Source: Amphiura filiformis
Lineage: Eukaryota > Echinodermata > Ophiuroidea > Amphilepidida > Amphiuridae
Reading direction: 5' to 3'
NCBI RefSeq assembly: GCF_039555335.1
Contig: NC_092631.1
Span: 16,053,805 to 16,117,804, forward strand
Length of the DNA stretch: 64,000 nucleotides
Positions 12,001 to 23,375 of this stretch are shown here, one piece after another (positions within the stretch are counted from its first letter, which is position 1; each line of letters opens with the position of its first letter). The position numbers and the translations under genes are program-made. The notes beneath the pieces are model-generated. The model searched no databases. It saw nothing but the letters and a program-made list of their open reading frames with translations, and had not been told where the DNA came from.

Positions 12001-15000
12001 AATGATAACACGGCAAAACAACCTATCTCAAGATAGATCATTTTACCAAATAAATGAGTCTCGCTATGTTTATTTTTGTTACAAGGTAAAACAATGTAAA
12101 AGAATCTAACTCCCTAAAAATGGTTGTTATTTCAAAATTACTCAACCAAATTAGCCAAATGTTCGCAAATAAAAAGATTTTTATATTTTCTAAGATATTA
12201 GATGTGTTTGATAATTAATTTTATTCAAAAAGAAAAACGTCACATGTTAAAACTTAAAAGCTCTTTTTCTCAAAACAGCGATTTTCAAGTTAGATCATTT
12301 TACCAAATCAGGGCCGAGCAGGGCTACAAAGAATCACACACCACGAAATATGGATATCCAACAGGCTTAAACTATAAATTAGCTCCCGATAGAGGGCAGG
12401 GCCTGATAAGGGTAATTAAAATCACAAACCGCGAAAGATCGCTGACAACCGCCGCTTAATAGGGATATCCAACTAGATTGCCCCGCAGGGCTACAAAGAA
12501 CCACAAACCGCGAAATTTGCATATCCAACAAGATTGCCCGCAGGCTTATCGATTATAAAGAACCACAAACCGTGAAATATGGATATCCAACAAATTAAGA
12601 CCACAAACCGCGAAAACTTAGATATCCAACTAGATTGCCTCGCAGGGCTATAAAGAACCACAAACCGCGAAATTTGGATATCCAACAAGCTTAAACTAAT
12701 TAACTGCCGATAGAGGGCTTGATAAGGAAATTAAAATCACAAACCGCGAAAGATCGCCGACAACCTCCGCGTAATAGGGATATCCAACTAGATTGCCCGC
12801 AGGGCTACAAAGAACCAAAAACCGCGAAATGTGGATATCCAACAAATTAAGACCACAAACCGCGATAAAATGAAATGAAATGAAATGAAGAGCCACAAAC
12901 CGCGAAATTTGGATATGCAACTAGATTGCCCCACAGGGCTACAAAGAACCACAAACCACGAAATATGGATATCCAACAAGCTTAAACTATAAATTAGCTC
13001 CCGATAGAGGGCAGGCTTGATAAGGGAAATTAAAACCACAAACCACGAAAGATCGCAGATAACCGCCGCTTACTAGGCATATCCAACTAGGTTGGACCGC
13101 CGGGCTACAAAGAACCACAAACCGCGAAATTTGGATATCCAACTAGATTACCCACAGGCCTATAGATTATAAAGAACCACAAACCGCGAAATATGGATAT
13201 CCAATAAATTAAGACCACAAACCGCGATAAACGAAATGAAACGAAATGAAGAGCCACAAACCGCGAAATTTGTATTTGCAACTAGATTGCCCCACAGGGC
13301 TACGAAGAACCACAAACCACGAAATATGGATATCCAACAAGCTTAAACTATAAATTAGCTCCCGATAGAGGCCAGTGCTTGATAAGGAAATTAAAACCAC
13401 AAACCACGAAAGATCGCAGATAACCGCCGCTTAATAGGCATATCCAACTAGGTTGGCCCGCAGGGCTATAAAGAACCACAAACATTCAAACACGATTATC
13501 TTGCCTAGTCGGGGCATTTAGACGCTTCCGTAGTATAGGCTTAAATATATGCGCATTTACCAGTTCCAACTTGGAAGTAAATCGGACTTACTCTCCGTAT
13601 CTCTCTGGCATTGTCAACATTGGGTGTGTGCTGTTTATATTTACATTTTCTGTACATATTTACGTTGCCTTGAATAATTAAAGTATATTAAAATATATAT
13701 TGATCATTGTGTACGCCTCAGTCACGCGTGACGAGCAAGTTTTAAAAATAAACGACTGATAAAGTTTTGTTTAATTATTTATTGTCATAAATCATAGATA
13801 GCCCAGCAGGGCTACAAAGAATCACACACCACGAAATATGGATATCCAACAGGCTTAAACTATAAATTAGCTCCCGATAGAGGGCAGGGCCTGATAAGGG
13901 TAATTAAAATCACAAACCGCGAAAGATCGCTGACAACCGCCGCTTAATAGGGATATCCAACTAGATTGCCCCGCAGGGCTACAAAGAACCACAAACCGCG
14001 AAATTTGCATATCCAACAAGATTGCCCGCAGGCTTATCGATTATAAAGAACCACAAACCGTGAAATATGGATATCCAACAAATTAAGACCACAAACCGCG
14101 AAAATTTAGATATCCAACTAGATTGCCTCGCAGGGCTATAAAGAACCACAAACCGCGAAATTTGGATATCCAACAAGCTTAAACTAATTAACTGCCGATA
14201 GAGGGCTTGATAAGGGAAATTAAAATCACAAACCGCGAAAGATCGCCGACAACCTCCGCTTAATAGGGATATCCAACTAGATTGCCCGCAGGGCTACAAA
14301 GAACCAAAAACCGCGAAATGTGGATATCCAACAAATTAAGACCACAAACCGCGATAAAATGAAATGAAATGAAATGAAGAGCCACAAACCGCGAAATTTG
14401 GATATGCAACTAGATTGCCCCACAGGGCTACAAAGAACCACAAACCACGAAATATGGATATCCAACAAGCTTAAACTATAAATTAGCTCCCGATAGAGGG
14501 CAGGCTTGATAAGGGAAATTAAAACCACAAACCACGAAAGATCGCAGATAACCGCCGCTTACTAGGCATATCCAACTAGGTTGGACCGCAGGGCTACAAA
14601 GAACCACAAACCGCGAAATTTGGATATCCAACTAGATTACCCACAGGCCTATAGATTATAAAGAACCACAAACCGCGAAATATGGATATCCAATAAATTA
14701 AGACCACAAACCGCGATAAACGAAATGAAACGAAATGAAGAGCCACAAACCGCGAAATTTGTATTTGCAACTAGATTGCCCCACAGGGCTACGAAGAACC
14801 ACAAACCACGAAATATGGATATCCAACAAGCTTAAACTATAAATTAGCTCCCGATAGAGGCCAGTGCTTGATAAGGGAAATTAAAACCACAAACCACGAA
14901 AGATCGCAGATAACCGCCGCTTAATAGGCATATCCAACTAGGTTGGCCCGCAGGGCTATAAAGAACCACAAACATTTAAACACGATTATCTTGCCTAGTC

Positions 15001-17399
15001 GGGGCATTTAGACGCTTCCGTAGTATAGGCTTAAATATATGCGCATTTACCAGTTCCAACTTGGAAGTAAATCGGACTTACTCTCCGTATCTCTCTGGCA
15101 TTGTCAACATTGGGTGTGTGCTGTTTATATTTACATTTTCTGTACATATTTACGTTGCCTTGAATAATTAAAGTATATTAAAATATATATTGATCATTGT
15201 GTACGCCTCAGTCACGCGTGACGAGCAAGTTTTAAAATAAACGACTGATAAAGTTTTGTTTAATTATTTATTGTCATAAATCATGAACAGCAACTTCAAA
15301 CATCTATTTTTCGTTTTATGGAGCACTTTGTAACCTGATGACTTTCCAAGCTTGGAGCTACTTGGTTACATTCATAAAAGAAAAGAAATCTACCAAAAAA
15401 ACGTTGACAACGTAAAGAAATCAGCAAGTTTAAAAAACCCACCTCGGCTCACTTTTTTGAAACTTGGTCCCATTTTGAATACCAACAGCAAAGCAGTGTT
15501 TTTATTTTATTTCAACAGAATACAGCGTGTCCAACAAGATTACAAGCCTACTACACTTCTGGAAATGTTTTAAATTTATATAAATATGATGAAGTTTAAA
15601 TTAATACCTTTTACAAATGGGACCAAGTTTCAAAAAGTGAGCCGAGGTGGGTTTTTTTAAACTTGCTGATTTCTTTACGTTGTCAACGTTTTTTTGGTAG
15701 ATAGTCCATTACAAATGTGATGCGTTAGAGCAAAATAAATCGTTTGTCTTGTAAAAGACATGTTTCTTTTTTTACTTTTTACTTTTTAGTCTAGGCTAAA
15801 ATAATTAGCTTTCATTATAGAACATTAGGTGGAGGCGGCATATTTAGCGTTAGCTTTAGATATTTAATTGTTACCGACTAACCCGGGTGAAAAATAAAGA
15901 AATAATTAAATGTCCAAAGCTAATGTTAAATACGGCGACTCCGCCTGGCGCCTAATGAACTTTCATAAAATTGAAAATAATTCGATCTTTTACTTTGGCC
16001 AACTCAAAAGTAATTTGTTTCGACAAACGATGCATTTTTGGTTGATCACGTCGCAACAAAGAGATTTAAAATCCGAACCCTCTCCACGCGGGTGTCGACT
16101 GCAGACGACAAGTTTCAATTTTTCTTTAAAAATTAAAAAATGTAAGAACTGTGCATTTTCATGACCATATTTGGAATCAAAATGAAAATTGTGCAAAATA
16201 TAATAATAATATTATGAGACGACGAATGAGCCTAAATTTCAATTCTGTATCTCACTCCGATGCTATAATATAACGAAACCTTCCGATTGCTATACACCAT
16301 CCTGTTTTTGTTTGAAACATGCGGAAAAAATACCACAACTCTATGTGTTACCATTTCTTAATAATATTTTTTTCCGTTTTTCTCCGATTTCAGAGTATGT
16401 AAAAGATGGAACGAGGTCATGAGAGATAGCCGGCTCTGGACATGTATTAATTTTTGGCAGACATGCGACTCAACTCCATGCAGCCCTTGGACCGACGAAA
16501 AGAACGCCCTCAGACTTTTACAAACTTACGCCAATGGCGGTCTACGGTCGATACATCTCAAAGTCATCGGTACCGACGTTTTGTTGTTTTTACGTCAGCA
16601 TTGCCCAAATGTAGAGGTTTTTAGTTTTTGGCCTCCAACATGGCCTCCGCGTCTTGCCTTAGACTCGAAGCTTCGCCCAGTGCCTTACTTTGCCAAGAAC
16701 TTAAATGATGATTTGACGGATAGTTTACAAATATCAAACAGGGTTGTCAAAGTTCAGCTCACGTTCATGGGCGTGGAAGCACCGAAGGGAGGATCGTTCT
16801 TTGACTTCCAATGCGGTGGCTTCACACACGCCCTCTTATGTCGACTGAGTCGGTGTCGTCATCTGCGGCATCTGTCTCTCGCACATTGTGATGGACTCGA
16901 CGTCAAAGGTATTGCCAAATTGAGTGAGAGTCTACCTGATTTGGAAGAATTGTGGCTGATGAATTTCAAACTCGATGAGTCATCGAAACAGGATGATCCA
17001 TCCGAAGCCATACTAGATTGCATCGCGAACAATTTGACTAATTTAACGAGCTTTCGTTTTATCACGGCAAAACTTGAAGCTGATTTTGACGCGTTTATGT
17101 CGACTGTAAGCAAACGCGGGAAACTCAAACAACTCTGGCTTGGGCGTGGTCCGTATTGTTTTAGCGAGGAAGTGTTTTTAAACTTTTGCCAAAACCTGCC
17201 GGGTTTGGAAGAATTAGTACTCGAATCGTGTATTTGTGTCACGGATGAGATCATTAAGTGCATAGGACAACATCTGAAGAAATTAAAGATTTTGAATCTG
17301 CTAGGAAGTGGTTTCTACACGGTAGAAAGTGTCAGTTATTTGCATAAACATCCCACACTTCAATATACTAACGTACCAAATGTACAATTGTTAAAATGA
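9045..17399 (+). CDS. F-box/LRR protein A (FBXL family), 2-3 exons
   Basis: Exons: 9045-9197 (tentative), 10484-10680 and 16394-17399; about 451 residues, or 394 if translation starts at the ATG at 10502. Exon 2 carries the F-box core (CLTDDALLTVFSFLSLVDRGRVAR) and exon 3 completes it (VCKRWNEV, then LW), followed by a long leucine-rich-repeat region. F-box/LRR proteins are substrate receptors of SCF ubiquitin ligases: the F-box binds Skp1 and the LRR arc binds the target. The target here is unknown. The exon 2 donor AG|GTACGC and exon 3 acceptor TTTCAG|AG join in phase 2 to restore R-V-C-K-R-W. The first exon ends at GTAAGT, joins CAG|GCA in phase 0 and keeps the frame open, but its protein is not recognisable and may be 5' UTR. 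The layout recalls FBXL12. Gene B on the opposite strand has the same intron position. Confidence 0.85.
9198..10483. other. intron 1 of F-box gene A (if exon 1 is coding)
   Basis: Bounded by GTAAGT at 9198 and TTTCAG at 10483. It starts near 9313 with a short CAAGGTGTCCCATAAAAAA run like the ends of mariner-type elements. It then carries a partial copy of the foldback family (9685-9925). Confidence 0.55.
9685..9925 (+). mobile_element. partial foldback element, one arm
   Basis: It matches the left arm of the elements near 17.87 kb and 28.25 kb: ATGAGAGCACATCAGACAT, TCGAATTGCATTCTGAATAC, TGTCCGTCTGATATCAAAT and then TTTATAAATCTAATGATAT. Only one arm is present, so it is a truncated copy. Confidence 0.75.
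11243..11320 (+). pseudogene. tRNA-like relic (Arg TCT-like anticodon arm)
   Basis: GTGGCGAAGCGGTTAAGG resembles a D-arm, and CTGGACTTCTAATCCA forms an anticodon arm reading TCT. After an interrupted stretch comes AGGTTCGAAACTTCC, a B-box-like T-arm. The acceptor ends do not pair well and the anticodon arm is followed by extra bases, so I treat it as a tRNA pseudogene or SINE head. Confidence 0.5.
11737..12316. mobile_element. 580-bp inverted-repeat element inserted in the tandem array
   Basis: It starts CGGCCCTGATTTGGTAAAA and ends TTTTACCAAATCAGGGCCG. TIRs extend to about 40 bp (GATCTAACTTGAAA). The flanks AGCA (11733-11736 and 12317-12320) form a 4-bp target duplication. The equivalent unoccupied site, GCCCAGCAGGGCTAC, is present near 13802-13816, which fixes the element's limits. 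Internally AGATCATTTTACC-type words recur. No transposase. Confidence 0.85.
12317..13796. repeat. left copy of a 1.49-kb tandem duplication
   Basis: This block and 13797-15282 are almost base-for-base identical at an offset of 1488 bp, apart from scattered single-base changes and small indels. Each ends with the same non-repeat segment beginning ACACGATTATCTTGCCTAGT and ending TTATTGTCATAAATCAT. Confidence 0.92.
13797..15282. repeat. right copy of the 1.49-kb tandem duplication
   Basis: Near-identical to 12317-13796. It starts AGATAGCCCAGCAGGGC, the uninterrupted form of the site that carries the 580-bp element in the left copy. Either the element arrived after the duplication, or the duplicated stretch did not include it. 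Confidence 0.92.
15390..15700. mobile_element. foldback element, 86-bp arms
   Basis: The left arm (15390-15475; CTACCAAAAAAACGTTGACA ... CTTGGTCCCATTT) is the inverse of the right arm (15615-15700), with a ~140-bp unrelated centre. The arms are nearly perfect. A MITE-like foldback with no coding capacity; the open frame through the left arm is incidental. Confidence 0.85.
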
Positions 17400-17689
17400 T
17401 TATGATGATCTATATACGTGAGATGGATCATTCGCCGTATAAGAAGTGATGTAACAGGATTAATTACCATATAGGTTTACACTATTTTTTTAATGTATTG
17501 CCCTGCACTATAAGAAGGTTGCACTCATCACCTGTGCATGTGTGCAATCAAACTGCTTTTTCAAAGACACTATTCTTACAGGGGCGAATGAAACAAGCAT
17601 GGACTCAGGATAATGTAAAGTGTTTATAGAATTACGACCAAGGTCTTCATCCCTGTTCATTGATAATCCAGGGTGCAATGAATTGGAGC
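17400..17689. repeat. 3' flank of gene A with a decayed MITE copy
   Basis: From about 17434 the sequence (CGCCGTATAAGAAGTGATGT, GGTTGCACTCATCACCTGTG, TTTTTCAAAGACACTATTCT) is a diverged partial copy of the element at 18741-19066. No clear AATAAA signal was seen just after the stop of gene A. Confidence 0.55.
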
Positions 17690-18476
17690 AGTGTAATTTC
17701 TAGTTCGATACGTCTGTGGTGCTCTCATGTCCCACAAAAAATACTGTCGAAACGCCATTAACGCTCATTTTAGATCCCTTAAGGGATCTGGAATTAGTGT
17801 TTTGAGCATTTCGACATATACGCTCATTCTAGATCCCTTAAGGGATCTGGAATTAGCGCTTTGAGCATTTCGACAGTATTTTTTGTGGGACATGAGAGCA
17901 CATCAGACATATCGAATTGCATTCTGAATACGACGAATGTCTTTCTGATATCAAATAATTTTTGAAATTCACGATATAATACAAATTTTATGACAAATTA
18001 TTAAAATTTGATATTTTTCAAATTTTGATATATAACAGTCCTCGAAGTAAATTTTATAAATCTAATGACATATTCTTAAAGTGTATGTAGCTGGGAGGAA
18101 AAAGCGACGATCAATTGAACATTTTGACCTTTCATATTGAAGATATGGATTTTATCCCAAAAAGACCTATTTTTATTTGGTGTTTTGGGAAAAAAATCAA
18201 TATCTTCAATATGAAAGGTCAATATTTTCAATTGATCATCGGCTTTTTATCCCACCTACATACACTTTAAGTATAAATCATCAGATTTATAAAGTTTACT
18301 TCGAGTACTGTTAAATATAAAAAATATCAATTTTTAATGATTTGCCATAAAATGTGTATTACATTGCGAATTTCAAATAATCAAAATTATTTGATATCAG
18401 AAGGACATTCTTCGTATTCAGAATTCAATTCGATATGTCTGATGTGCTCTAATGTCCCACAATAAATACTGTCATA
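17690..18476. mobile_element. large foldback element with partial copy at its left edge
   Basis: Two ~300-bp arms (about 17870-18165 and 18190-18474) are inverse copies around a centre near 18180. Arm words include GTGGGACATGAGAGCACATC and CATATTGAAGATATGGATTT. On the left, 17698-17751 is the 3' terminus of another copy. It is followed by two tandem ~55-bp palindromic pieces carrying GATCCCTTAAGGGATC. No transposase. Related copies: 28209-28857 (complete) and 9685-9925 (partial). Confidence 0.85.
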
Positions 18477-18740
18477 CCTTAACCCTTAAGGGTAGCAACT
18501 AAATAATTATGTACTTTTTGTACGTTCATCTCATTAATTAGACTAACAAGCGCATTCTCAGAATTGTAAGTAATTAGTCTAAAAAAAGACAAACAAAGAG
18601 ATATTGTATTCTTTCAGGTTTGCAATGATTAATATATGACTAAAAGCAGTCATTTGAAAGTATTTAATCAGCTAATTAGCACTAATTATACCTTTTGAAT
18701 AAATAATTAGGTCTGATAATGAAGCAAATTTTTATCACCC

Positions 18741-19066
18741 TGTATACGCCGTAGAAGTGACGTCATAATCGGATTAACTACAATAGCAATAGATGAATAC
18801 AATTTTTGAATATACCGCGTTGCACTGCAGCAGGTTGGCACACATCACCTGTCTTCAATCATATAATAGATTAAATACAATACCGGTCTTTTCAAAGAGA
18901 CTAATCTTACAGGTGCAAGTGATTAGCATTTCTTTGACATCTATGGTTCAATGCATCGGTACCGCGTGAACGTTGCAGTGCGGGGCGATATAGCCAAAAT
19001 TGTACTAATCTATTGCTATGGTAGTTAATCCGATTAACTATACGTCACTTCTACGGCGTACATATA
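18741..19066. mobile_element. MITE with ~50-bp inverted ends
   Basis: Left end: TATACGCCGTAGAAGTGACG, then ATCGGATTAACTAC and ATAGCAATAGAT. The right end is its inverse: ATCTATTGCTATGGTAGTTA, then GTCACTTCTACGGCGTACAT. The interior (GGTTGGCACACATCACCTGT) is shared with the decayed copy at 17434-17640. Confidence 0.8.
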
Positions 19067-19828
19067 GAAGCAAGCATCGCACCCCTTTAAAGTATATATT
19101 TTCTGGTGGGCCTTTTCAAGTCCTGTTTGATTTTGTGGTCCTCAGGGTCTTTTTATCTTTTCAGTTTCGGTTTTTGTTTTCCTTCTCGGTTTCAGATCCC
19201 ATAATTGAACTTTTAACCCTTCGTAACTCAAGTAACCGTTCGTAAAGTTACGAATACCTTAAACTAGACGTAACTTTAGTAGTAAATCTCTATACTTACG
19301 AAGGATATCGTTCGTAAGTAAGTTTAGTTAAATTGAACTTACGACTCGTCGTAAGTTAAGAACAATTTCGAGACTTAGCAAAGTTTGGTGAAATGAACCA
19401 CGGGTGTGGTTTTGCGAATGAAACATTGTAGTTACTTTTCGGTCAGATTGGTCGGACGCAATTTAGTGGTGTGATCTCTGCATTAACTTTTGTAAAACTG
19501 CGATACGAGGAAAAGGGGTCACTCCTCCCCTTTGCATTATTTTCTCGACGTTTATTTATGTCGCAGCAACATAACCAAAACACCAAACAAGTTCATCCAC
19601 AGGCGAGAAGATTCATGAATGGAACGAAAATAATGAAATCATCATGTTCTCTGTCAGTGGAGTCCATTTTTTGATCTACATTTTACAATTTTACAAAGAT
19701 GTGCAATATATTTAAGTACGGTAACAAAGACTGAATACGTGTATACTTTGGGCTATGTCTATATTTTACTTCTTTTACTTATTGTCATTTGTAAAATTGC
19801 ATCATATTTGTCACCTCGCTAGGCCTTC
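19067..19828. other. intergenic with TTACGAA-rich palindromic patch
   Basis: At about 19200-19365 words such as TTCGTAA and TTACGAA recur in both orientations, giving several small hairpins. Possibly a decayed inverted-repeat element. No gene. Confidence 0.4.
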
Positions 19829-19993
19829 ACTGCAAAAACAATTACTGATGTTTATGTTAAAACACGATAAAGGGTATATTAACGTAACTTGGTGTCAATA
19901 CACATAGTTATAAACACTAATTATTAAGTGTTACTTTGAATCAATATACACAATATCGTGTTTACATAAAAATAAACATTTGTTTTTGCAGTG
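19829..19993. mobile_element. short MITE, ends CACTGCAAAAACA
   Basis: A 165-bp segment begins CACTGCAAAAACAA and ends TTGTTTTTGCAGTG. The inverse pairing continues inward (TGTTTATGTTAAAACACGAT against ATCGTGTTTACATAAA). No target duplication was recognised. Confidence 0.75.
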
Positions 19994-20336
19994 TATAATG
20001 AGGTTGTAAAGTCATTCCGTCCTTTGCGTGAAATAAGTTTAATGAATATTTAGCGATTATCACTATTTAAGGCCACACAACCAAATTGGTTCGATCCTTC
20101 GATCGACCATCAATACTTGGTCGATCCTTATTATTAATGAAATCAATTAGTTGATTATTGTCAATTGTGATAAGATATGAATCTTCACATAATAATGATA
20201 TTGACCAATACATCTTTACCAATAATTCTGATTAGATCATAGTTCATTAATAACAAACATTGAAGCAGCCCCGAAGAAAGATCGAACAAAGGTGGTTCGG
20301 GTGTCTAACAGGAACTAAAATATTAGAGCTATATAG

Positions 20337-20901
20337 ATATGAAAAACTTGTTTCCAAACCATGTTTCTGATTTACCTGTGCAATATTGCAATGGGTTGTG
20401 ATGCCATAGTTATAGTAATTTCAGTTGGATGCACCATTACAAATCAAACAGTGGATGGATGTACAGTAACAATACTGTGTGAGGCCTTTGGTTCCCAAAA
20501 TGAGAACAATGCCGTAAACGTTCGCCTAACTAATGGCGCTATGGGCTCCCTTGTCATAACTGGAATTTTAGACACAAACTAAAAGTGCCCTCATATAAAA
20601 ATCCCAAAAGCAAATAAGGGCACATACCCTTAATTCTTGTTGGGATTTTTAGAGGAGGGGGCTTTCTATTTGTACATTAAATTTACCCCAAGGCAAAGGA
20701 GCCCGTTTGCGCCATTAGGCGAAAGTTTACGGTAGTCTGAATATTGTTAAGCAGCATCGTTGTGGTAAATAATGGCTTGTTGATGGTACAACTCATTGTT
20801 GCCCATGTCAAACTTGTTAAAGTATTTGTGATTGCATCACACAAGTAGATGAGAAACATGTGGTTTGGACTTAGCATGGTTTGGAAACAAGCTCTTCATA
20901 T
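20337..20901. mobile_element. diverged foldback element just downstream of F-box gene B
   Basis: The left end, TATGAAAAACTTGTTTCCAA, is the inverse of the right end (TTGGAAACAAGCTCTTCATA). The arms (about 220 bp each) share GTTTCTGATTTACC-like, GCCTAACTAATGGCG-like and GTAAACG-like words but are clearly diverged. It lies 50 bp past the stop codon of gene B and may overlap its 3' UTR. Confidence 0.7.
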
Positions 20902-20952
20902 ATTTTACGGGTCAAAATGTTTGTTTCCGTTTCCACAAAATCGATATAACTT

Positions 20953-23375
20953 TTAATAAAGCCATATTACTTTCAAATCCAAGTTTTCTGTTAGAAGCAT
21001 GTCAATATCTATGTCAGTTAAATATCCAGGGTAAACATGCAGTTCACGAATGTTAGGCAGTGTTCCTATGGTCCGACAAAGACCGCGTGACGAAATATTA
21101 GGACACAAAGCTATCTTGATTGTCTTTATACGAGGATGAAAAGATATATGTTTAATACCAGTATCTGATATTGGACATTGCCGAATATCAATGGATTCTA
21201 CTTCGGGTAAATATCTCGCTATCAATGCAAGGCATCCATCAGTAAAGTCTTCACATTCGTGAAATACAAGTTGCTGCAACTGTGGACATTCAATGACCAT
21301 ACCGCGAATACCATATTCGGAAAACACACTATTTGTGAAGCGCGAAAATTTAAACTCCAAACATCGCATGTGGCTAATCTCTACTATGCGTTCCAGAAAG
21401 AAATCAATTTGGAGCGGTTTGAATCGAAAGGATGTATCCATTAGTGTGATGTTTAAAGTAAAATGGGTTAATTGTTTAAGATACGCGATCACGTGTTTTA
21501 AGAATAGTTCCAACGTCGCAAATTGTTGGCACTTCATGAGGTAAATTAGTTGAAGACAGCGCAGATTGGTTGATAATCCTCGACAAATAATTTCGAATCC
21601 GTCGCTTGATAATTCGTGACAATTTTCAAAAATTAATGTGGTAAGTTTTGGTAAGTTTGTGAAAGATTCGTGATATATTTCTTTGTTTAGATACGCCCCT
21701 GAAAGTGATAGAAACTGGAGTTGAACCAGGGTCCTAATATTTAGATACTCTCCGTCAGCGAAAGAGTCATTTGTTTGTTTCGCGTATTTTACGACGCATT
21801 TTGTTACGCTGGTGGGTAACAAACGTAAGTCGATGTACAAAGGTACTCCAACCAGTGACACATACGACAACTGGATACATTTATATCGTATACTTTGCAG
21901 TATTCCATTTGTTGTAACGTATAAATGAAGTTCTTTAAGGCTTCTTGTAGCATAGGCATCAAGAAATGAACGCACGTGAGTTTCAGAAAGCGGAAATCGC
22001 CAGGTAGCTGTAACCTTCGTGGTTCGATTCCAAATTGTTATTGGTCGCCGAAAGTCAATGTGTTTCCATAGGCTACCGGTTTTCATTAGCTTGTTCCATC
22101 GCTTGCAAACTCTGAAATAAAAATGAAATGAAAAGAAAACTGATTATATTCAATATTTTTAATAATTTCTCTGATTTTATTTACCAATTTACAGCGTCGT
22201 GATTCTTTTAAGATCCACGACGCTGACTCAATAAATTGGTTGTGACAATTCTACGTTATTTCACGCACAAACTGGTCGGCCACATTGACCGGTAAATGAC
22301 ATTCCAATGGCTCAAATTCGTAAAGCAGATCTTACAGCATCGTAACTACTTGCAATATGAAAATGTTGCTTCTAAGATCCCGGACAAGCCCCCATAAGTT
22401 GTTACACGTTAGGACCCCTGTCGTACCCCATGGCCTCAAATGAAGTGACATATTAATGTTTAAAGAGAATTTCTTGACTTGGGCCCTCTGATTCTTCGTC
22501 TGTGCCCGTCTTTGCTGCCCTCTCAATAATAGAAAGTCTGTGACTACACCTTTATAAATTCGAATTTATAAATATAGTATAGATGACTGTCTGATGAACA
22601 CCATTGAGACAAAAAATAGTGAACAGTTTGTTTGGCTTGGAACTTGTGGGCTGCCTTTTCACTCGCATCGGCATTAAGCCCTCTAGAGTTGGTTGGCATT
22701 CACAGCCGATGTGATGTTTCATATTCTTAGTCAGTAAGAGTGGTCTAGTTCAGGCGTAGACACATTTCTGATTGGACAATCGCATGATTTCGGGTGCCGT
22801 CTATCAGGTCGTAGACGACCCCACGTTATCATGCGTCTTGATAATGCGTAACACGCGTGTAGAGGTGCGAGTATGTATCGCGCTGGATGCGTACACTAGT
22901 GCGGAATACGCGAACGCGCTAGTAATACGTGCAACAGAATACGTGAAGTTGTAAAGAAGTTTCGTTCATTTTATAATGAGCATGATGAGGGGAGTTTTTA
23001 TGACGGTAACTTAGTTTTTGCTTAAAAAATTTGTTTACAGTTATTAAAATAATATTTAACTGATTAAGAATGAGAATAAACGATAGGAATTTTTATTTTG
23101 CCTATCCTCTACCTAATAGACGACAGGCAGGTCCAATATTTTTATCGTAGTGGATACCGGCTGCGCCGGCATCCACTACTCAAAATATTGGACCTGCCTG
23201 TCGTCTATCACACGGTAGAGGATAGGCAAAATAAAAATTCCTATCGTTTATTCTCTAAATATGCCTCCTACCTTGCTGTCAGTCCCCTATCGACCACATT
23301 CAGAGAAGAGAAAATCTCTAGCAAAACATCATCGTTGAGATCTTCTATTAAAATGCTACTCCTAGCTTGTCCCAT
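20953..23375 (-). CDS. F-box/LRR protein B (FBXL family), 2 exons
   Basis: Minus-strand exons 23375-23272 and 22111-20953; 420 residues. Exon 1 codes for a short leader and the F-box start (IEDLNDDVLLEIFSSLNVVD, RGLTA). The donor AG|GTAGG and acceptor TTTCAG|AG join in phase 2 to give R-V-C-K-R-W-N-K-L. Leucine-rich repeats fill residues ~80-420 (LTTLIFENCHELSSDGFEII, LQQLVFHECEDFTDGCLALI, VESIDIRQCPISDTGIKHIS). The ATG at 23375 is the first Met after an in-frame stop about 60 bp upstream. Expected role: substrate receptor of a Skp1-Cullin-F-box ubiquitin ligase; target unknown. The F-box to LRR layout and the intron position match gene A, so the two are paralogues sitting tail-to-tail. The intron holds a near-perfect palindrome 15 bp from the donor. 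Confidence 0.88.
22112..23271 (-). other. intron of F-box gene B
   Basis: 1160 bp on the minus strand, from GTAGG at 23271 to TTTCAG at 22112. It contains the palindromic element 23072-23255. The remainder shows no gene. Confidence 0.8.
23072..23255. mobile_element. 184-bp near-perfect palindrome in gene B intron
   Basis: The left arm, GAGAATAAACGATAGGAATT through GTCCAATATTTT, is mirrored by the right arm, AAAATATTGGACCTGCCTGT through CGTTTATTCTC. The centre is GTGGATACCGGC/GCCGGCATCCAC. Arms of about 85-90 bp pair almost completely. No coding capacity; a foldback MITE by form. Confidence 0.88.

Larger units (their letters stand above)
11610..15290. repeat. intronic tandem repeat, ~55-60-bp unit
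   Basis: The unit contains AAGAACCACAAACCGCGAAA, TTTGGATATCCAACTAGATT and GCCCGCAGGGCTACAA. A variant unit reads AAAGATCGC...AACCGCCGCTTAATAGG before the same ATATCCAACTAG. Units recur from about 11.61 kb to 13.48 kb and again from 13.80 to 14.97 kb. Short minus-strand open frames here are translations of the repeat and repeat exactly 1488 bp apart. Confidence 0.9.
10681..16393. other. intron 2 of F-box gene A, 5.7 kb
   Basis: It runs from GTACGC at 10681 to TTTCAG at 16393. Contents in order: a tRNA-like relic (11243), the tandem array with its inserted element and 1.49-kb duplication (11.6-15.3 kb), a foldback (15390) and about 700 bp of unremarkable AT-rich sequence. The motif just after the donor (GTCACGCG, then CGACTGATAAAG) recurs at 13721 and 15211, so part of the donor-side intron was copied into the array. 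Confidence 0.75.

Noticed and set aside
11610-15290. Regular short repeats with spacers that at first look CRISPR-like
   Set aside because: Units vary in sequence and length, lie in a spliced animal gene's intron, have no constant repeat with unique spacers, and no cas genes are present.
20361-20582. 73-codon open frame at 20361
   Set aside because: It lies entirely in one arm of the foldback element at 20337-20901 and the other arm carries a diverged mirror of it.
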